Shown: positions 22,957 to 35,670 of the stretch, piece by piece
How the letters are laid out: each line of letters begins with the position of its first letter
Numbering within the stretch: position 1 is the stretch's first letter
DNA from: Enoplolaimus lenunculus
Lineage: Eukaryota; Nematoda; Enoplea; Enoplida; Thoracostomopsidae
DNA: 64,000 nt
Direction of reading: 5' to 3'
Assembly: GCA_030248215.1 (NCBI GenBank)
Contig: JASANG010001358.1
Span: 124,001 to 188,000, forward strand
Made by a program: the position numbers and the translations under genes
Notes under the pieces: model-generated
Seen by the model: only the letters and a program-made list of their open reading frames with translations
What the model was told of the DNA's origin: nothing
Databases searched by the model: none

Positions 22957-25590
22957 ATGGCAGACCCAAGTTTATGCATTCCCAAGCTTCAAGTGAAGCC
23001 TCATCTTAAACGTCGGCGTGGGCCGCATTGCGATGACAGGCCTACACTGCCGGTATTGGCTATTCACTCTGGGGTCCTTAGGGGCAACCGGGTACTAGTA
23101 CATGATGAACGATCGATTCGTGAAATGCTAGCGTGTGGGTCGTTTGGAATGTTGCTTGGATCGGGTAAAAATAAAGGTAGGTGGGTTGATGAGCCATTGG
23201 CGAAAGTACATTGGTTTAATATCATGTGACATTCGAGTTTTGTCTGTTGACACGATATAAGAGCCCGAATTTTAACGTTGACGTCGAATCAACATGCGAC
23301 AAACAGTGACCTGACTGTTTCGGTTATATTGTGCATCGTGCATTAGGTTTACGGTAATCCATCTCCAAAACTGAAGCCTAAACCCAAGTAGGTTCGAAAG
23401 AAAGTGCACAAGAGTCACCACGGCTTATAAATAATATGTTTGCAAAAATATATGGAAATTAAAGTAAATTACCATTAATCATTTTAGGTACAACTGTTGG
23501 AGCGAAATGGATGCCGCAACGACTCTATCGTGAACGGTTACGTTGGCGACGATGCGTAGAACAAAGGTTTGTTCCGTGTGAAGAACACAATTATCACGAT
23601 GGAATAAGAAAGTTAACCGAAGCTGGACGGTTGAAACAAATTTCGGAAGATATGCCGTCAAAGGTTGGTGCTAGTTGTGATCCAGCGGATAGCGGTGAAA
23701 GAACTTCTGGCGGCCTGCAACGAGTAGATGGACCTGGACTGTTTTGGAAGGGTGGATGCGACCAGTTAGAGTTAAGGGAGGGAGACGATATACCCGAGCA
23801 GTGGTTGGACGACCCTTTGCTGGTAGTGCCGGATTCGGATTGTGAAAGCGTTGCGGAACAACAAGGTGGCAGTGGAAACTATAGCGGAAGCGAGTCGAAA
23901 AGCAAGCGACGAAAAGGCGAACGGTTAGTTGTTGAGAGATAATTTGATGAAATGTCGGGATTAAACAGGAACTACATTTCATAGGAAGCAGTAACAGCAA
24001 CATTAATTATAAAAATGTTACATAACGAAATTGCGTATAATCTGTATATTAAAGCTGAAGCTCCCAACATACGTATTTTGGGCAGTGTTCCAGCGCAAGA
24101 GTAAACTAGTCTGACAGTACAGCATTATTATTACTACAAGCGTATGCGTTGCACCTTTATTTCTACATATCGGTCTTAATTAGAATTTTCAGGTGCATAT
24201 AGAACGTACGTTACATAGCATATCCTAACTTTTCTAAGTTCTGTGGCCAGTTAGACTTGCTCAATAACATTCATGTTAAAGATTTACTGTATCAACGGTC
24301 CATCCAGTACATTATGACAGTTGCACAATCGTTCAACTGTGTTAGGTAGTTTACAATATGACACAACTTGAAATATGATATTTAATCGTCTGGTTTTGCG
24401 TTTTCATTAGTCAGGTTTTTAAGTTGAACGGAAACGTACGTGTGAAATAGTTTAACATTCGAGGATTTTGAGCGGTAAATGCATGTTGCTGATATATATA
24501 AAGTTGTCTTGCAGTAACATTTTTTGATCTGTGAACTTTTCTTTTAAGCTAATTACCTCATATAATTTACTGTAAAGCTGTAAAACGCTTATTCAAACGT
24601 GTTTGAATACTGTAACAGGAACAAGAATTGAATTTTTGCAGCAATTATGGCCAGAACAGGAATTCTGGTGGCGCACTGTAAAATAAATACTTAGCTACTC
24701 AATAATTTTAACTAAATTTGGATCGCTAGTGTTTGTGGAGTTTGATTAAAAATGAATTGTTTGAGTTTAAGTTTTTGAACGTTTGAATGTTAGTATTCAA
24801 ATTTTTTAAACGGTGATATATAATTGTATATTTTAATAATCTGCTCATAGATTACGGTTATCAAGTTGTGTTCGTAGTATTTTTTAGGTCTCGGCTATCT
24901 CGACACGATGGTGAAGAAAGCAAGGACCGTTGTGGGCAATCAGAACCAACACCAGGTACCTCAAAAGAGCCTGTACTTGATCTTAACCGTTGTTTTTGGT
25001 CATCGGACCCTTTCCCAATTGCCGATGTGTTAAGTTTGACCCTGGAAGAAACATTTTTCCTCGCGTACGCGTTGAAATGTCTTGACGTATACCCGGATTA
25101 CTGTGAAAATTCAATTCCGGTTCCGGTTGGTGACCTATGGACGAAATTTTTACAAATGTTGACGCCGGAAAAATTTGTGGCTCGCTATGCAGTGTATCAT
25201 TTTTATCGTTCCCATCGGTGGGTAGTCAAGCAAGGAGACAGCTTTGGCGTTGACTTTGTTCTGTACCCGCCCGGAGGGCCACAATGCTATCATTCGACGT
25301 ACGGGGTTATTGTAGACCCTCTGGCGTGTTCTGAGTGCCACGTCCAAGAACTGGGAGCGTCTGCTATGACGTCGTGGACGGCGCTTGCAGCTACAACGAG
25401 ATGTTTGCTTAATGTCGGCAAAGAGTTGATCGTTTGTAGTGTTGGTTTGAAGCCTGACAGGGATTCCAAGGACGGTGATCCCCGGAAAAATTTGGATCAA
25501 CCAAATGTTAAGTGTCCAAGTTGCTTACGGTTGCTAAGTGTAAGACAAATGCATGTGAAACCTTGGTTTTGGAATAAAGATCGTCAATAA
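22957..25590 (+). CDS. TSEN2: tRNA-splicing endonuclease catalytic subunit TSEN2/SEN2, 452 aa
   Basis: Exons are 22957-23176, 23488-23923 and 24888-25590. Phases 1 and 2 agree at both junctions and the sum is 453 codons with the stop. The C-terminal nuclease core reads ARYAVYHFYRSHRWVVKQGD, SFGVDFVLYPPGGPQCYHST and NVGKELIVCSV. It supplies the family's catalytic triad: Tyr345, His354 and Lys397. In the heterotetrameric endonuclease the SEN2 subunit cuts the 5' splice site of intron-bearing pre-tRNAs in the nucleus. The N-terminal third has the usual conserved block (ERSIREMLACGSFGMLLGSG) and a charged, low-complexity linker. The RSxGW word of the family is RSHRW here, a mild change. AATAAA motifs overlap the stop and recur at 25606. 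The start ATG is the first in frame. Confidence 0.93.
23225..23320. repeat. Repeat J copy in TSEN2 intron 1
   Basis: ACATTCGAGTTTTGTC, AATTTTAACGTTGACGTCGA and ATCAACATG recur in inverse orientation at 42640-42720. This is a dispersed repeat; its limits and class are unknown. Confidence 0.55.
24045..24110. repeat. Repeat K, Helitron-like end
   Basis: TATATTAAAGCTGAAGCTCC followed by CATACGTATTTTGGGCA is matched at 63006-63060 (TCTATATTATTAAAGCTGAA ...). The TC-TATA-AAGCTGAA start recalls 5' ends of Helitron-type elements; no 3' hairpin was identified. Confidence 0.4.
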
Positions 25591-25964
25591 AGGCGTTAGG
25601 GTCCGAATAAAATTAGGTTTGTTACAGATTTGGTCTACATTTGTTGCCTGATCTGTAGGATTCTCAAATGTATTTAGCACATTGATGAGAGTGGAGCGCG
25701 CAAGCCGCGGCGCGGCGTGGGATGGTACGGATTTGATCGCTGAATGTGGCAGACGCGCGGCCTGTGTGCGGCCGAAACTCAGGATGCGAATTTATATCCT
25801 CGTGGTTTAATTTTTAGTTAAAAAGTAGGCTGAAATTTTTTGAACTGGTTAATTGTCAAAAAAACCAACCGCTATTGTTGGTTTGGAGTTTTCGGGGCTT
25901 GCCGCTTCATAATTGAGTTTAAAATTGTACTAAATAAATAGAAGATACTTAGATTCAATGGCAC

Positions 25965-26154
25965 ATGTATAGAACAGGGCCGGATCGATTTTCGGAAGGG
26001 CTATAATAGAGTCAGTTTAAGCTTTAGACTATTTTTTGCTTAGGCTTAGGCTTCTGAATATGCTCATTCTTACGCTTTGGCTTAGGCTTAGGCTTAGAAA
26101 TATGCTCATTCTTACGCTTAGGCTTAGGTTTAGGCTTAGAAATAGCGCTTAGGA
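25965..26154 (+). mobile_element. Family A MITE, right end lost
   Basis: It keeps TAAGCTTTAGACTATTTTTTG-like words and three CTTAGG arrays separated by AATATGCTCATTCTTACGC, which shows the higher-order unit clearly. It then stops short of the terminus. Confidence 0.75.
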
Positions 26155-26697
26155 ATGTCAACTTGAAAAATTGCTCAAATGCTGTGATTTTGTTGAAAAG
26201 CTAGTCTATTGGTAGGGTAGATTGGGCACCGTTGAGTTTGCGGGGTTCCATAAGGCTTTAAAAATGTGTTGTGAAGGGGATAGGCTATGGGTTGCCCCAC
26301 TTCTATCTCTGGTTATAGCATCTATATAGCTCTACGTGTTAAGATTTAGCCTTAACCTAAATGAAAGCGTATGGTTTATAACACGGCGTGGGGGCTATGC
26401 TATACATGGGTGCAACTTACTTTGACAATACAGTCTTTATTCAGTGGCGAACGAAAACCCGGGAAAACAAACAATTTTAAAGCGATTTTCTATCTGTGGT
26501 TATAGCATCTATATAGCTCTAAGCGTTAAGGCTTTAACATTGAAATTTGTGTTACAAGATCAGGATATTTATGCTTATTTGACTAGAAAGCACATTGTCA
26601 AATTTAAATGTACTTATTTGCATTGCAAAATTTTCAAGCGAGTAGGCCAATAGGTTGGATACTCCCCTTTTGCTTCTATTCATTTGCCGCTGGCTTT

Positions 26698-26868
26698 ATT
26701 ACGGGCGCGTATCCAAGGGGAGGGGCGGGGGTGTCAGTCCCCCTGGTAAATTTTGCACCCCCACTAGAAAAATTTCTACCTTGCTTTTAACTCATTGAAA
26801 ACCCTTGAATGCCCCTTTTGACTAATTTTTAGCCCCCCCTAGCAAGGTGAGTTGGCCACGGGCCTGCT
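26698..26868. mobile_element. Family F GC-tipped repeat
   Basis: ACGGGCGCGTATCCAAGGGG to GAGTTGGCCACGGGCCTG, inverse to the copies at 57305 and 62692. It holds TTTGCACCCCCACTAGAAA and TTTTAGCCCCCCCTAGCAAG. Confidence 0.65.
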
Positions 26869-27340
26869 TCATCATGAACAATGCTACAAACCATATACTA
26901 TTCTGCAACGCTATCGTGTCTTCAGTAAAGAGTGTATATAATTGAAACTGAAACTTATCAAATTCAAATATTCTTGACATCCTATAATTTGTTCACTTTC
27001 TTTCTTTCTTTTTTATCTTTTTTTTCTACTTTCTCAAAAAGAAGTAACTTTTGTATAGAAATCGGACGAAGATTGCGTTTTGATTATACATTTGTTTTGC
27101 GTAATATCAATTACCTCTCTGTCTTTCTCGCTCTATCTCTTAATATTTGAAGTTTCTCATTTTATCATCGTTTTTAAGTGTTGAATCGATTCGCAGTGAT
27201 TATTTGTTTTTATGTTGTGGTTGTAAGAGTAAACCATAAATTTTAAGAAATCAGTGTCTGTTTTTATGTTTTTTTTTTCATTTTTTGTGATATTTGATAT
27301 TTTCTCATTTTTGAGTAATAAATTGGATTATTGCATAATT

Positions 27341-27499
27341 GGTCAATGTATAGAACACGGCCTTTACAATAGTATTTACAGCATTATTAGCATATTCCTA
27401 AGTTGAAGTTGAAGTAAAAAAAACAGTCGTAAGCTTAAGCTTACTCTTATTGCAGTCCCGGAGAAAAACGCTCGGCTCGTGATACTTTTAACATGGGCC
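27341..27499 (-). mobile_element. Family A MITE, diverged
   Basis: GGTCAATGTATAGAACACGG to CTTTTAACATGGGCC; flanks GCATAATT and GGAAAATT are probably a decayed 8-bp duplication. The hexamer array is almost lost. Confidence 0.75.
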
Positions 27500-27568
27500 G
27501 GAAAATTTATCTTGATATATTTGCGACAAATATTTATTTCAACTGTTATCTTTGGTTTGTAAGTTTTT

Positions 27569-27737
27569 GGCCCATGTCAAGATCATTGGCAGAGAGTTTT
27601 TCTGTGGGACTAGAAAAGAGTAAGCTTAAACTTTAGACTATTTTTTGCTTGGCTTAGGCTTAGGCTTAAACTTAGGAATATGCTCATTCTTACGCTTAGG
27701 CTTAGGCTTGAGGCTTAGGCTTACGAATAGCACTTAG
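27569..27737 (+). mobile_element. Family A MITE, right end lost
   Basis: GGCCCATGTCAAGATCATTG opens it, followed by GAGTAAGCTTAAACTTTAGA and long CTTAGG arrays; it ends at the start of repeat L. Confidence 0.75.
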
Positions 27738-27925
27738 CAACAGTTGGTGATAAGTCCTGTAGACTTTGCAACCAGGGCATGGTGAGGTATTTAAATCAGC
27801 ATATTGTTTGCATTTGATTTGCCCTACTTTTGTAGCAATTCTGAGATCTGCAGTTGCAGATGTTCGTTTAGTTTGAAAAGCTATCGCTAACTGATGATAG
27901 GTGCTATACGCATTTCAGAATATAG
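27735..27925. repeat. Repeat L
   Basis: TGGTGAGGT, GATTTGCCCTACTTTTGTA and CTGATGATAGGTGCTATA recur in order at 60121-60298 with about the same spacing. Class unknown. Confidence 0.55.
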
Positions 27926-28734
27926 GTTTTAGGTTAAGATTTTGGCTTGCTTAGATTTAGGCAAAGGTTTAGGCTAAAGATTTAGACAAACGTGAATCAT
28001 TTCCTATAAGCTTATATATTATCGTAAATGTGGTAGGAACGTGTACAACACAGTGCATAACGGGAGATCTGCCTCGGCCTCTGGCAGAAAATGGACCTTC
28101 GGCTCCGGTTGAATTTTTACTGGAGGTTCCGGCAATTTCGGTTGTGAAATTTTTCGTGTTTTTCAAACAACTGTGCTATTCGATTAGTTTGTTTATTACA
28201 GGTGGGGCAATTTTCTAAAATTTCGTTGCAAAGACTTTTCCAAATGAAAGTTTTGCAACACTTTTCGCCAGCTTTTCGCAAAATAATCTAATAACAGCAA
28301 GTTTCACAGGACATTTATTTCCTAATTTTGTTTCAACTGATACTATTTTTTTAGAACGATTTGAAGTCGGTGTAAATTTGAACCCAAAAGCCGAGCTTTG
28401 AATTTAGACATATTACGTACACCTTGGCTTGTGAAAGTTTTGTATATTTAGTCGCGATGTGAAAAAAACGGGCACATGTATATACGAAACATTTCCTGAG
28501 CAATTTTCAGGGCATAAAACCGAGTAGGAGTCTATAAGCCAACCTCTAAACCTTATACTTTAACGCCCAAGGCGTACAACACTTAGTCCGGAAGCTGTTT
28601 TATAGATGGGCAAACGTGGTGAAAGGTCAAAAAACTGTTTTAAGCCTAAGCCTAAAAGCTTAAGCCATGAATGTTTTCTAATTCAACAAAATTTTCAGTG
28701 ATGTCTCGAACAAAGTCCCATATTATCAAATGCG

Positions 28735-29177
28735 TACTGCATTGACCCGAATAAGACGGGGGGACTCATATTTTTTCCTCTCCAGAGGGTACCCCCTACC
28801 CTGTTATTTGGTTACGGACTGTTATTTAATTTCAAACCGCCATCCGCCGCCCTTCCTTGCTGATATATTTTCGATATTGCAACTATTGCTTTAATTAAAC
28901 GTTTGTCTTTTATCAAAACATGAGCGATTATGCAAGGTTATACTTTGGAATATGCTTTCAAAACTTCGGTATGCTTTAAAGACTCAAACTCAATTTTATT
29001 TGGTCCTGAAATCATTTATGCGCTACAATTAGGGATAATTGACATTTATGGGACTCAAATTATGGTTTAGACACTATCTGCTTACGGACTCTTTTTAGGG
29101 ATACGGTCTTCTATTGATTGGGACTCAAAATTTGTACCCCCTTTATTACCACACCTCTTATTCGGGTCACTACAGTA
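28735..29177. mobile_element. Family E element
   Basis: Its ends are CTGCATTGACCCGAATAAGA and TCTTATTCGGGTCACTACAG, inverted repeats, flanked by TA on both sides. Inside are GTTACGGACTGTTATTT and its inverse-sense partner TGCTTACGGACTCTTTTT. About 440 bp, with no transposase frame. Confidence 0.78.
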
Positions 29178-29716
29178 TAGCCACCTGTCACCTGTTAGTG
29201 GAAGATGTTCTAACTCAAAGCAACTGCGATTACTAAATCTCAAAATTTGCACAAAAATACGCATGTGAGAACTGAAAAAAGTGTTGAATTTTGAACCTCG
29301 CAATTTATTGGGTCGTAAGATTTATCACCAACAGGTAACAGGTGCCGCATATATATGGCAAAATGGGTCAAAACTCTCTGCCCTTCAATTACAGCATTAG
29401 GCTTTAGAGGCACGCTTATTGGTTTAAACTTCCACATTTTACTTTAGGACCTGTTCTGTATTTATGCGAAAAAACATCAAATTTTCCATGTATTTGCAAC
29501 TAAATCTGTATATAGTTTGTCGTTTGAAATTGAAAATATTAACTGAAATTTTTGTCTGGGGACCCTGTTTTAGTATTTTTAATATCGTGTTTTTGTGATA
29601 TTTTTGGAATTTAATATTAAAAATGTAACATTTTTACATATTTTTTACAAAAACAACAACAACAACGGACAATATTTAAGAATTGAAGTATATAGTTTTC
29701 ACTATAGTACTTAATA

Positions 29717-30025
29717 CAAATATATATATATATATGTATATATGTATATATATACTTTTTGTGAATATAATACTTCGCGTCGCCTCATTATATATTATGT
29801 TTGCAGATTGCAAACTATGCAATTTTGGGTGATACCTACTCGAAAAGTTAAAAGGTGTCCATAACACAAATAGTGATTTTGCCGCATTCAGTTTCCGTTT
29901 CTGTTCCAGTTTTCTCTGTTTGTTTCTATACATTTTTTCTCATCTCGTCCTAGGACTAAATTAGTACCAGTGTTTGGTGTTTTTTATATTGTTTTTGTTG
30001 TTGTTGTTGTTGTTGTTCTTGTTGT
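29717..30025. repeat. Microsatellites (TA/GTATA and GTT)
   Basis: 29717-29755 is alternating TA and GTATA. 29994-30025 is a GTT run. The stretch between them is unique and AT-rich with no feature I can support. Confidence 0.85.
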
Positions 30026-30467
30026 GGTACGAAAAAAGTGTGTTAATACTGAGATATTAGTGATTGTTAAGAAATCATAAAGTAAGTGTTTTAAAGATAG
30101 GTGACACAGGACCGGAAACGGGTGTCTACTTTTAAATAGCGAAAGCAAGTATAGCCAACTCAATGTGCTTAATGGGATCGAATCATTTTTTGAAAGAACA
30201 TGAAAGAGAAATTCGTATGGCTGTCATCGGGTCAAAGCTTTTCTAGGAAGTAAAATATTTATATAGGGCACCTGGGCCGTTGGTCCCTTTCGACAACTTG
30301 TCGGTATTATAACTTCAACAGTTCATACAGCAGTAAAATCTGATAGAAATAATTTGGCAAAGAAGCAAATATTTTGCAAACGCAGTTGATTAATATGCAG
30401 GAATATGTAGAATTTAAAATTTGAGCCATCAAAGTCAAGGCTTTTTTAATTAGATATGTATACTATA

Positions 30468-30864
30468 GAGTTACCCGAATAAGAGGGGGACTGATATTTG
30501 GCGTCTTCAGATGGTGCCCCTCGGTTATTCGGTTACGGACTGTTAATTTTTTAACCCGCATTCCGCCGCCCTTCGTTTTAATATGTATTCATTATTACAA
30601 CTGTCCGTTGAAATAAACGTTGACTTGTCTTGTTTCAAAGCTTGAACGATAATGCAATGTTACTTGGAATGTACTTACAAAACTTAAGTATGCTTTAAAG
30701 TTTTGAAGTCATTCATGCAGTACAATTAGGAATAATTGATAAATTAATGGACTCTAATTAGGGTTTAGGGATTCTATTCGCTTACGGATTCTTATTATGG
30801 ATACGGAGTTGTATTGATTTGGACTCAAAATGGAAACCACTCCTCTTAGTCGGGTCAGTACAGT
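30468..30864. mobile_element. Family E element
   Basis: TAGAGTTACCCGAATAAGAG to CTCTTAGTCGGGTCAGTACAG, with TA flanks and the inner words GGTTACGGACTGTTAATTT and GCTTACGGATTCTTATT. Confidence 0.75.
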
Positions 30865-30983
30865 ACTAACTAAGAATTTTTCCATTAAGTTTCAGGTTGT
30901 ATCTGTGTACCTTGGACATTGATTGTGAAAAATTTAACAATTTTATATGACGAATGAAAAATATTTTCAATCGTTTCAGCGAA

Positions 30984-31135
30984 TGGACTCATGTAAAGAT
31001 CAGTGGCGGAACGTTTTTCTGCGGACTACAATAAATTAAGCTTAAAGCGGCCGACTATTTTTCGCTTAGGATTTACGCTTAGACTAGGCTTATAAATATG
31101 CTTGTGCTACTGTTACGGCCGTGTTAGATATATAC
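30984..31135 (+). mobile_element. Family A MITE, diverged
   Basis: GGACTCATGTAAAGATCAGT, GGAACGTTTTTCTGCGGACT and a weak TTAGG stretch; the right end is eroded near CTACTGTTACGGCCGTG. Confidence 0.7.
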
Positions 31136-31337
31136 GGGCAGCACGTGCCATTATGCTTCCACTTCTGGCACCTGTGAATTGACTGCTATTGTTTAGTGGT
31201 TTTTGCGAACTGTGAAATTTCTATGTGTATTGTTACCATTTTAACTCGGTAAATTTCAACCAGAAATGTTGAGTTTTTTAACGTTTTGCTCATATTTTCG
31301 TTTTAATCCGTCTTCATTGCCACTTTGGCAACTGTAA

Positions 31338-31475
31338 ATAACAGGGACTAAACAGTATTATAAGCTTTATTCTTAAAACCTAAGCCTAAGTCTAAGCGTA
31401 ACAATGAGCTTATTCCTAAGCCTAAGCGTAAGCCAAGCAAAAAAATTAGCCTAAAGCTTAAGCTCACTCATTGAG
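31338..31475 (-). mobile_element. Family A MITE, both ends eroded
   Basis: ACAGTATTATAAGC, then CCTAAG arrays with the GTAACAATGAGCTTATTCC spacer, then CTAAAGCTTAAGCTCACTCA. The terminal repeats are missing. Confidence 0.7.
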
Positions 31476-31827
31476 ACGCTGCTTGTTAGCGGAAAAATGT
31501 CCGAACTAAAAGAAAATATTTTTTTGCTATATTGTTTCCAAAACGCTAATAGATTTTTGCTGATGTTTAACCCTAAATGGGGCCACGTGCCTCATCGTTA
31601 CGTGGTCACATTCGCCTCACTCTGCCCTGGCACTTGCTTTGGTTCGTTTTAATCATAAATGTGACTGCAGATTGTTCTGAGCCTGAGTGAAGTTTTAAGT
31701 TGTACTAAAGTTTACCTGATGCATAAAAACTAAATTTAAAATTTCATAATTAAGTCAAAAGAAAATTTTAAAAGTTTCAGGTATATATAGTATCTTAACT
31801 GTTCGTTACATTAAAAATAAAAGTACA

Positions 31828-32022
31828 GGTCAATGTAAAGAACAGGGGTGGAACAGTATTATAAGCATACTCCTAAGCCTAAAAGCCTAAGCCTAAGCCT
31901 AAGCCTAAGTGTAAGAAGGAGTTTATTCCTAAGCCTAAGCCAAACAAAAATTAGTCTAAAGCTTAAGCTTACTCTTTTCTAGTCCCACAGAAAAACGTTC
32001 CACCTCTGATCTTTACATGGGC
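31828..32022 (-). mobile_element. Family A MITE
   Basis: GGTCAATGTAAAGAACAGGG to CTGATCTTTACATGGGC with a long CCTAAG array and the GTAAGAAGGAGTTTATTCC spacer. Confidence 0.85.
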
Positions 32023-32691
32023 ATATATACTTTTAAAAATAAGTAATTCTAGTCCGCTTTGTTATGGGTTGTCGTGAAAAATATCACCCATGGGCTGTAA
32101 AATAATAGTATTTGAAAAAATATTATAATTCTGATACTGATTTTTCTGTCTTTCTACAATTGTTCACAATAGGCGGCTGTCTGACAGGCGGTGCCCAAGG
32201 TAGAATTTGACCTTGACTGTGAAAATTTTTGCTCTGTACCCCTGAAATGTTTTAATAATCTACTTTTACAGAAAATAGTTTTATAGGAGAATATAAAGTT
32301 TTCGCTGTTTCCCTGGGGCAGTGGTGAATTTTATAAACTTTCGTTGAAAAAAGTTTGTGAATTAATAAACCAGTGATTCTGATTTTAAAAATTTATATTT
32401 TAAATTGCATTTTTCTTAAAATTTCCAATACAACTTTCCAACGTCCGAATTTTGAATATATAAAAATTTCAGTTATACTGTGTTTAAATCGGTGCAGGTA
32501 TTCGTTAGACCGACCACTTTGGGATTGGCATTTTTAATAGCTAAACCCTGCAATTAGGATGTATTTGTGGTATTAACTATTCCTATTATGCTTGTGCTGT
32601 TAGCTGCGCCGTACTATAAGGCGACACGAGTACTTATTGCAGTCGTTTATGTTGCGCAAACAATCTCTTATTTGGACAATGAAGATTTGCA

Positions 32692-32830
32692 CACAAGCCC
32701 GTAGCCAGGTCACCATGGTACCAGGGGCTAAAAAAATTTTCAGGAGGGCCATACAAAGGTTTTCGTTGACTTATACAAACACGGTTGAAAATTTTCTAAG
32801 GGAGCCGAAACTTTTTCCAGCGGATGTTTA
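32692..32830. mobile_element. Family F repeat
   Basis: AGCCCGTAGCCAGGTCACCA, GGCTAAAAAAATTTTCAGGA and GGTTGAAAATTTTCTAAGGG match the copy at 57305; the right end is cut short. Confidence 0.65.
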
Positions 32831-32954
32831 GTGTTTCATACGAATTCTAGTCAATACTAGCAATTCCTAACATTATATATTTCAGTTTTTTTATTCTGTC
32901 GAAATCAAGCAAAATTTCAATTTTCCAAATGCTTATTGTGAAGGGCGTCGAAAA

Positions 32955-33645
32955 TTTTGCCAGAAATTAAAGTCCTTAAAGTTTGCCAGAAATTAAAGTC
33001 CTTAAAGTTTGCCAGAAACTAAAGTCTTTAAAGTTTACCAGAAATTAAAGTCTTTAAAGTTTGCCAGAATTTAAAGTCCTTAAAGTTTGCCAGAAATTAA
33101 AGTCCTTAACGTTTGCCAAAAGTTAAAGTCCTTAAAGTTTGCCAGTGCCAGAAATTAAGTCCTTAACGTTTGCCAGAATTTAAGTCCTTAAAGTTTCCCA
33201 GAAATTAAGGTCCTTAAACTTTGCCAGAAATTAAAGTCCTTGAAGTTTCCCAGAAATTAAAGTCCTTAAAGTTTGCCAGTACCAGAAATTAAAGTCCGTA
33301 AAAAGTTTGCCAGAAATTAAAGTCCTTAAAGTTTCCCAGAACTTAAAGTCCTTAAAATTTGCCAGAAACTAAAGTCTTTAAAGTTTGCCAGAACTTAAAG
33401 TCCTTAAAGTTTGCCAGAAATTAAAGTCTTTAAAGTTTGCCAGAAATTAAAGTCCTTAAAGTTCGCCAGAAATTAAAGTCTTTAAAGTTTGCCAGAAATT
33501 AAAGTTTGCCAGAAATTAAAGTCTTTAAATTTGCCAGAACTTTAAAGTCCTTAAAGTTTGCCTGAAATTAAAGTCCTTAAAGTTTGCCTGAAATTAAAGC
33601 CCTTAAAGTTTGCCAGAATTTAAAATCCTTAAACTTTGCAAGAAC
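32955..33645. repeat. 26-bp minisatellite, about 25 copies
   Basis: The unit GTCCTTAAAGTTTGCCAGAA (plus ATTAAA) is repeated head to tail with scattered substitutions (GTCTTTAAAG, TTTCCCAG) and a few short units. It is followed by a GTT/GTA-rich stretch at 33720-33780. Confidence 0.95.
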
Positions 33646-34500
33646 TGATTAATTTGACACGAATGACAAATGCTAGTTTGTAGGAACCTGATACGATACC
33701 GGAATTTGTATTTCCGGTTTTTGTTGTAGTAGTAGAGTAGTAGTAGTTGATGTTGTTGTTGTTTTTGTTCTTATTGTTTATTTTATTGTAATATATATGT
33801 AACCGTTGGTTCGCATCATTTTGCAAACTTGAACGGTTTACGGGTAAACACAAAATCTACCACACTCACAAGTACCCATGTTCTCTCAAATGTGTGCAAA
33901 ACAGCTTTTATCAGTTGGTAATAGATCTTGTAAAATTTCGAACCAGTGATGAGTGTCAAAATTTAGAATGTTTTTCGCATTTACTTTTGCCAACATTTGA
34001 ACAATAGGCTTAAAATTAGATTTAGGATTAAGGCTAAATATAAGCCTAATCATATATCCTAGTCTAAGTGTAAGCCTAAGCCTCCCAGTCTATAGTTAGT
34101 CCACCGGTATCCTTGTCTCCAAGATGAGCTGGCTCGTATACAATTTTCATTAACCCAAACTGTACTGCGTAGACTAGGGTATAATTTCAGGCGTAACTTT
34201 ACACTGCAAACTGCAATGAACATTACTGCAATATAAAATGCAATATTTAATGCAATCTATTACTCGGTACTGTTTACTAATCGCAATCGCAGTGACACAA
34301 GGCTTATTAAATGCTTTTGTGGTTAAACCTTATTCGAGCAGTACTAGATTGATCGGGACTCAGCCTGAAGTAAGTTAATAGACATTTTTACTTTTGTTCA
34401 CTTTCCCTTACAGCATTTAATAATGTTTTTTCTTAGGCTGAGGCTTTGGTTTAGATTTAAATTGAGGAAAAAAATTTTAGGCTTAGCATTTTGGATTGAG

Positions 34501-34600
34501 GGCCAATGTGAGCGTAACAGTAGTACGAGCATTTTCCTAATACCTAAGCCTAAGCTAAAGCGTAAAATGAGCTTACACTATTAACCCTAACATATGCAAA
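34501..34600 (-). mobile_element. Family A/B relic
   Basis: GGCCAATGTGAGCGTAACAG, AGCATTTTCCTAATACCTAA and a short CCTAAG stretch remain. Confidence 0.55.
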
Positions 34601-34617
34601 AATGTGTATATGAAAAC

Positions 34618-34888
34618 ACTAGTGGATCCAGAGGTGGATTTGAGGCGGCTCGCATGTGCTCCCGTCAGTATTTTTTGTGATAAATCCTGACATTTGTTCC
34701 TCTTTGAAAATTTTTTGGTGATAAAATATAAAATAAAGTCCCGACGCTACAATATTTTGTCTAAGAAATTTCTTTGGTGATAATAAAATGATAAGGGTCC
34801 CCTTACCTTACAAATTTTGCGTTTCATAACAATTGAAAGCCAGCCCACCCCATCGTCCAGAATTTTTGGATCCGCCTCTGCGAGCCTA
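34618..34888. mobile_element. Family G repeat
   Basis: ACTAGTGGATCCAGAGGTGG at the left and TTTTTGGATCCGCCTCTGCG at the right form short inverted ends. It has the shared interior words GGTGATAAAATATAAAAT and TTGCGTTTCATAACAATTG. Confidence 0.7.
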
Positions 34889-35217
34889 ATTAATAGGTGT
34901 AAGCTTAAGCGTAGTCTGCGGTTAGAAAGTGTCCAGGTACCAGATCTGTATGTTTTTACATTTTCCCGGAAGTGTTAGGTAAAAACATTATATAAACGTT
35001 TTTGGGCAATGTATTGAGTGTAAGCGAGAAACCGGAAAAGTTGTGTTTAAAATTTAAAACAATTTTTCTCAAAAGAACTTAATGTTTCTTTGTTTCTTTA
35101 TTTTAATGCAACGATTTTCAGTCTTCATTTTAAAACATTTTCGGAAAAATTTTCTGTTATATCACAGAGATATTTTTCAAGTGCACAATCGTACTCCTAA
35201 TATTTCTTTATTAACTA

Positions 35218-35475
35218 AGAAATTTTTTCATTAATATCAAAAAATGTTCAATTTTGCGTAAGAAATTTTTTCTTAAAATATGAAAAATATTCAATTTTGC
35301 GTAAGAAATTTTTTCTTAAATATCAAAAATATTCAATTTTGCGTAAGAAATTTTTTCTGAAAATAGCAAAGATATTCAATTTTGCGTAAGAAATTTTTTC
35401 TTAGATATCAAAAAATGTTCACTTTTGCGTAAGAAATTTTTTCTTAAATATAAAAAATATTCAATTTTGCGAGAA
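35218..35475. repeat. 42-bp AT-rich tandem repeat, about 6 copies
   Basis: Each unit reads GCGTAAGAAATTTTTTCTTA followed by AATATCAAAAATATTCAATTTT-type sequence. The word AAGAAATTTTTTCTT is itself a palindrome, so the array could form a row of small hairpins. Confidence 0.92.
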
Positions 35476-35670
35476 GAAGCAGATTTTTTTTCTATTAATA
35501 CGCTCATAATTACCCTGAACCGCCAGCAGCGTCGTGTGGTAGACAGCGCAGTTTCGGGGATGTAAAGTTTTGAATATTTGATAGCGGAAATCATCAAAAA
35601 TTCGCTAAATTCGTTTCTACCTTGACTCGAAGATTATAGAATGTTCATTTTATAATTACAATTACTGTAG

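Noticed and set aside
32955-33645. CRISPR-like array
   Set aside because: Units are head to tail without spacers, diverged, and lie in a eukaryotic intergenic region; it is a minisatellite.
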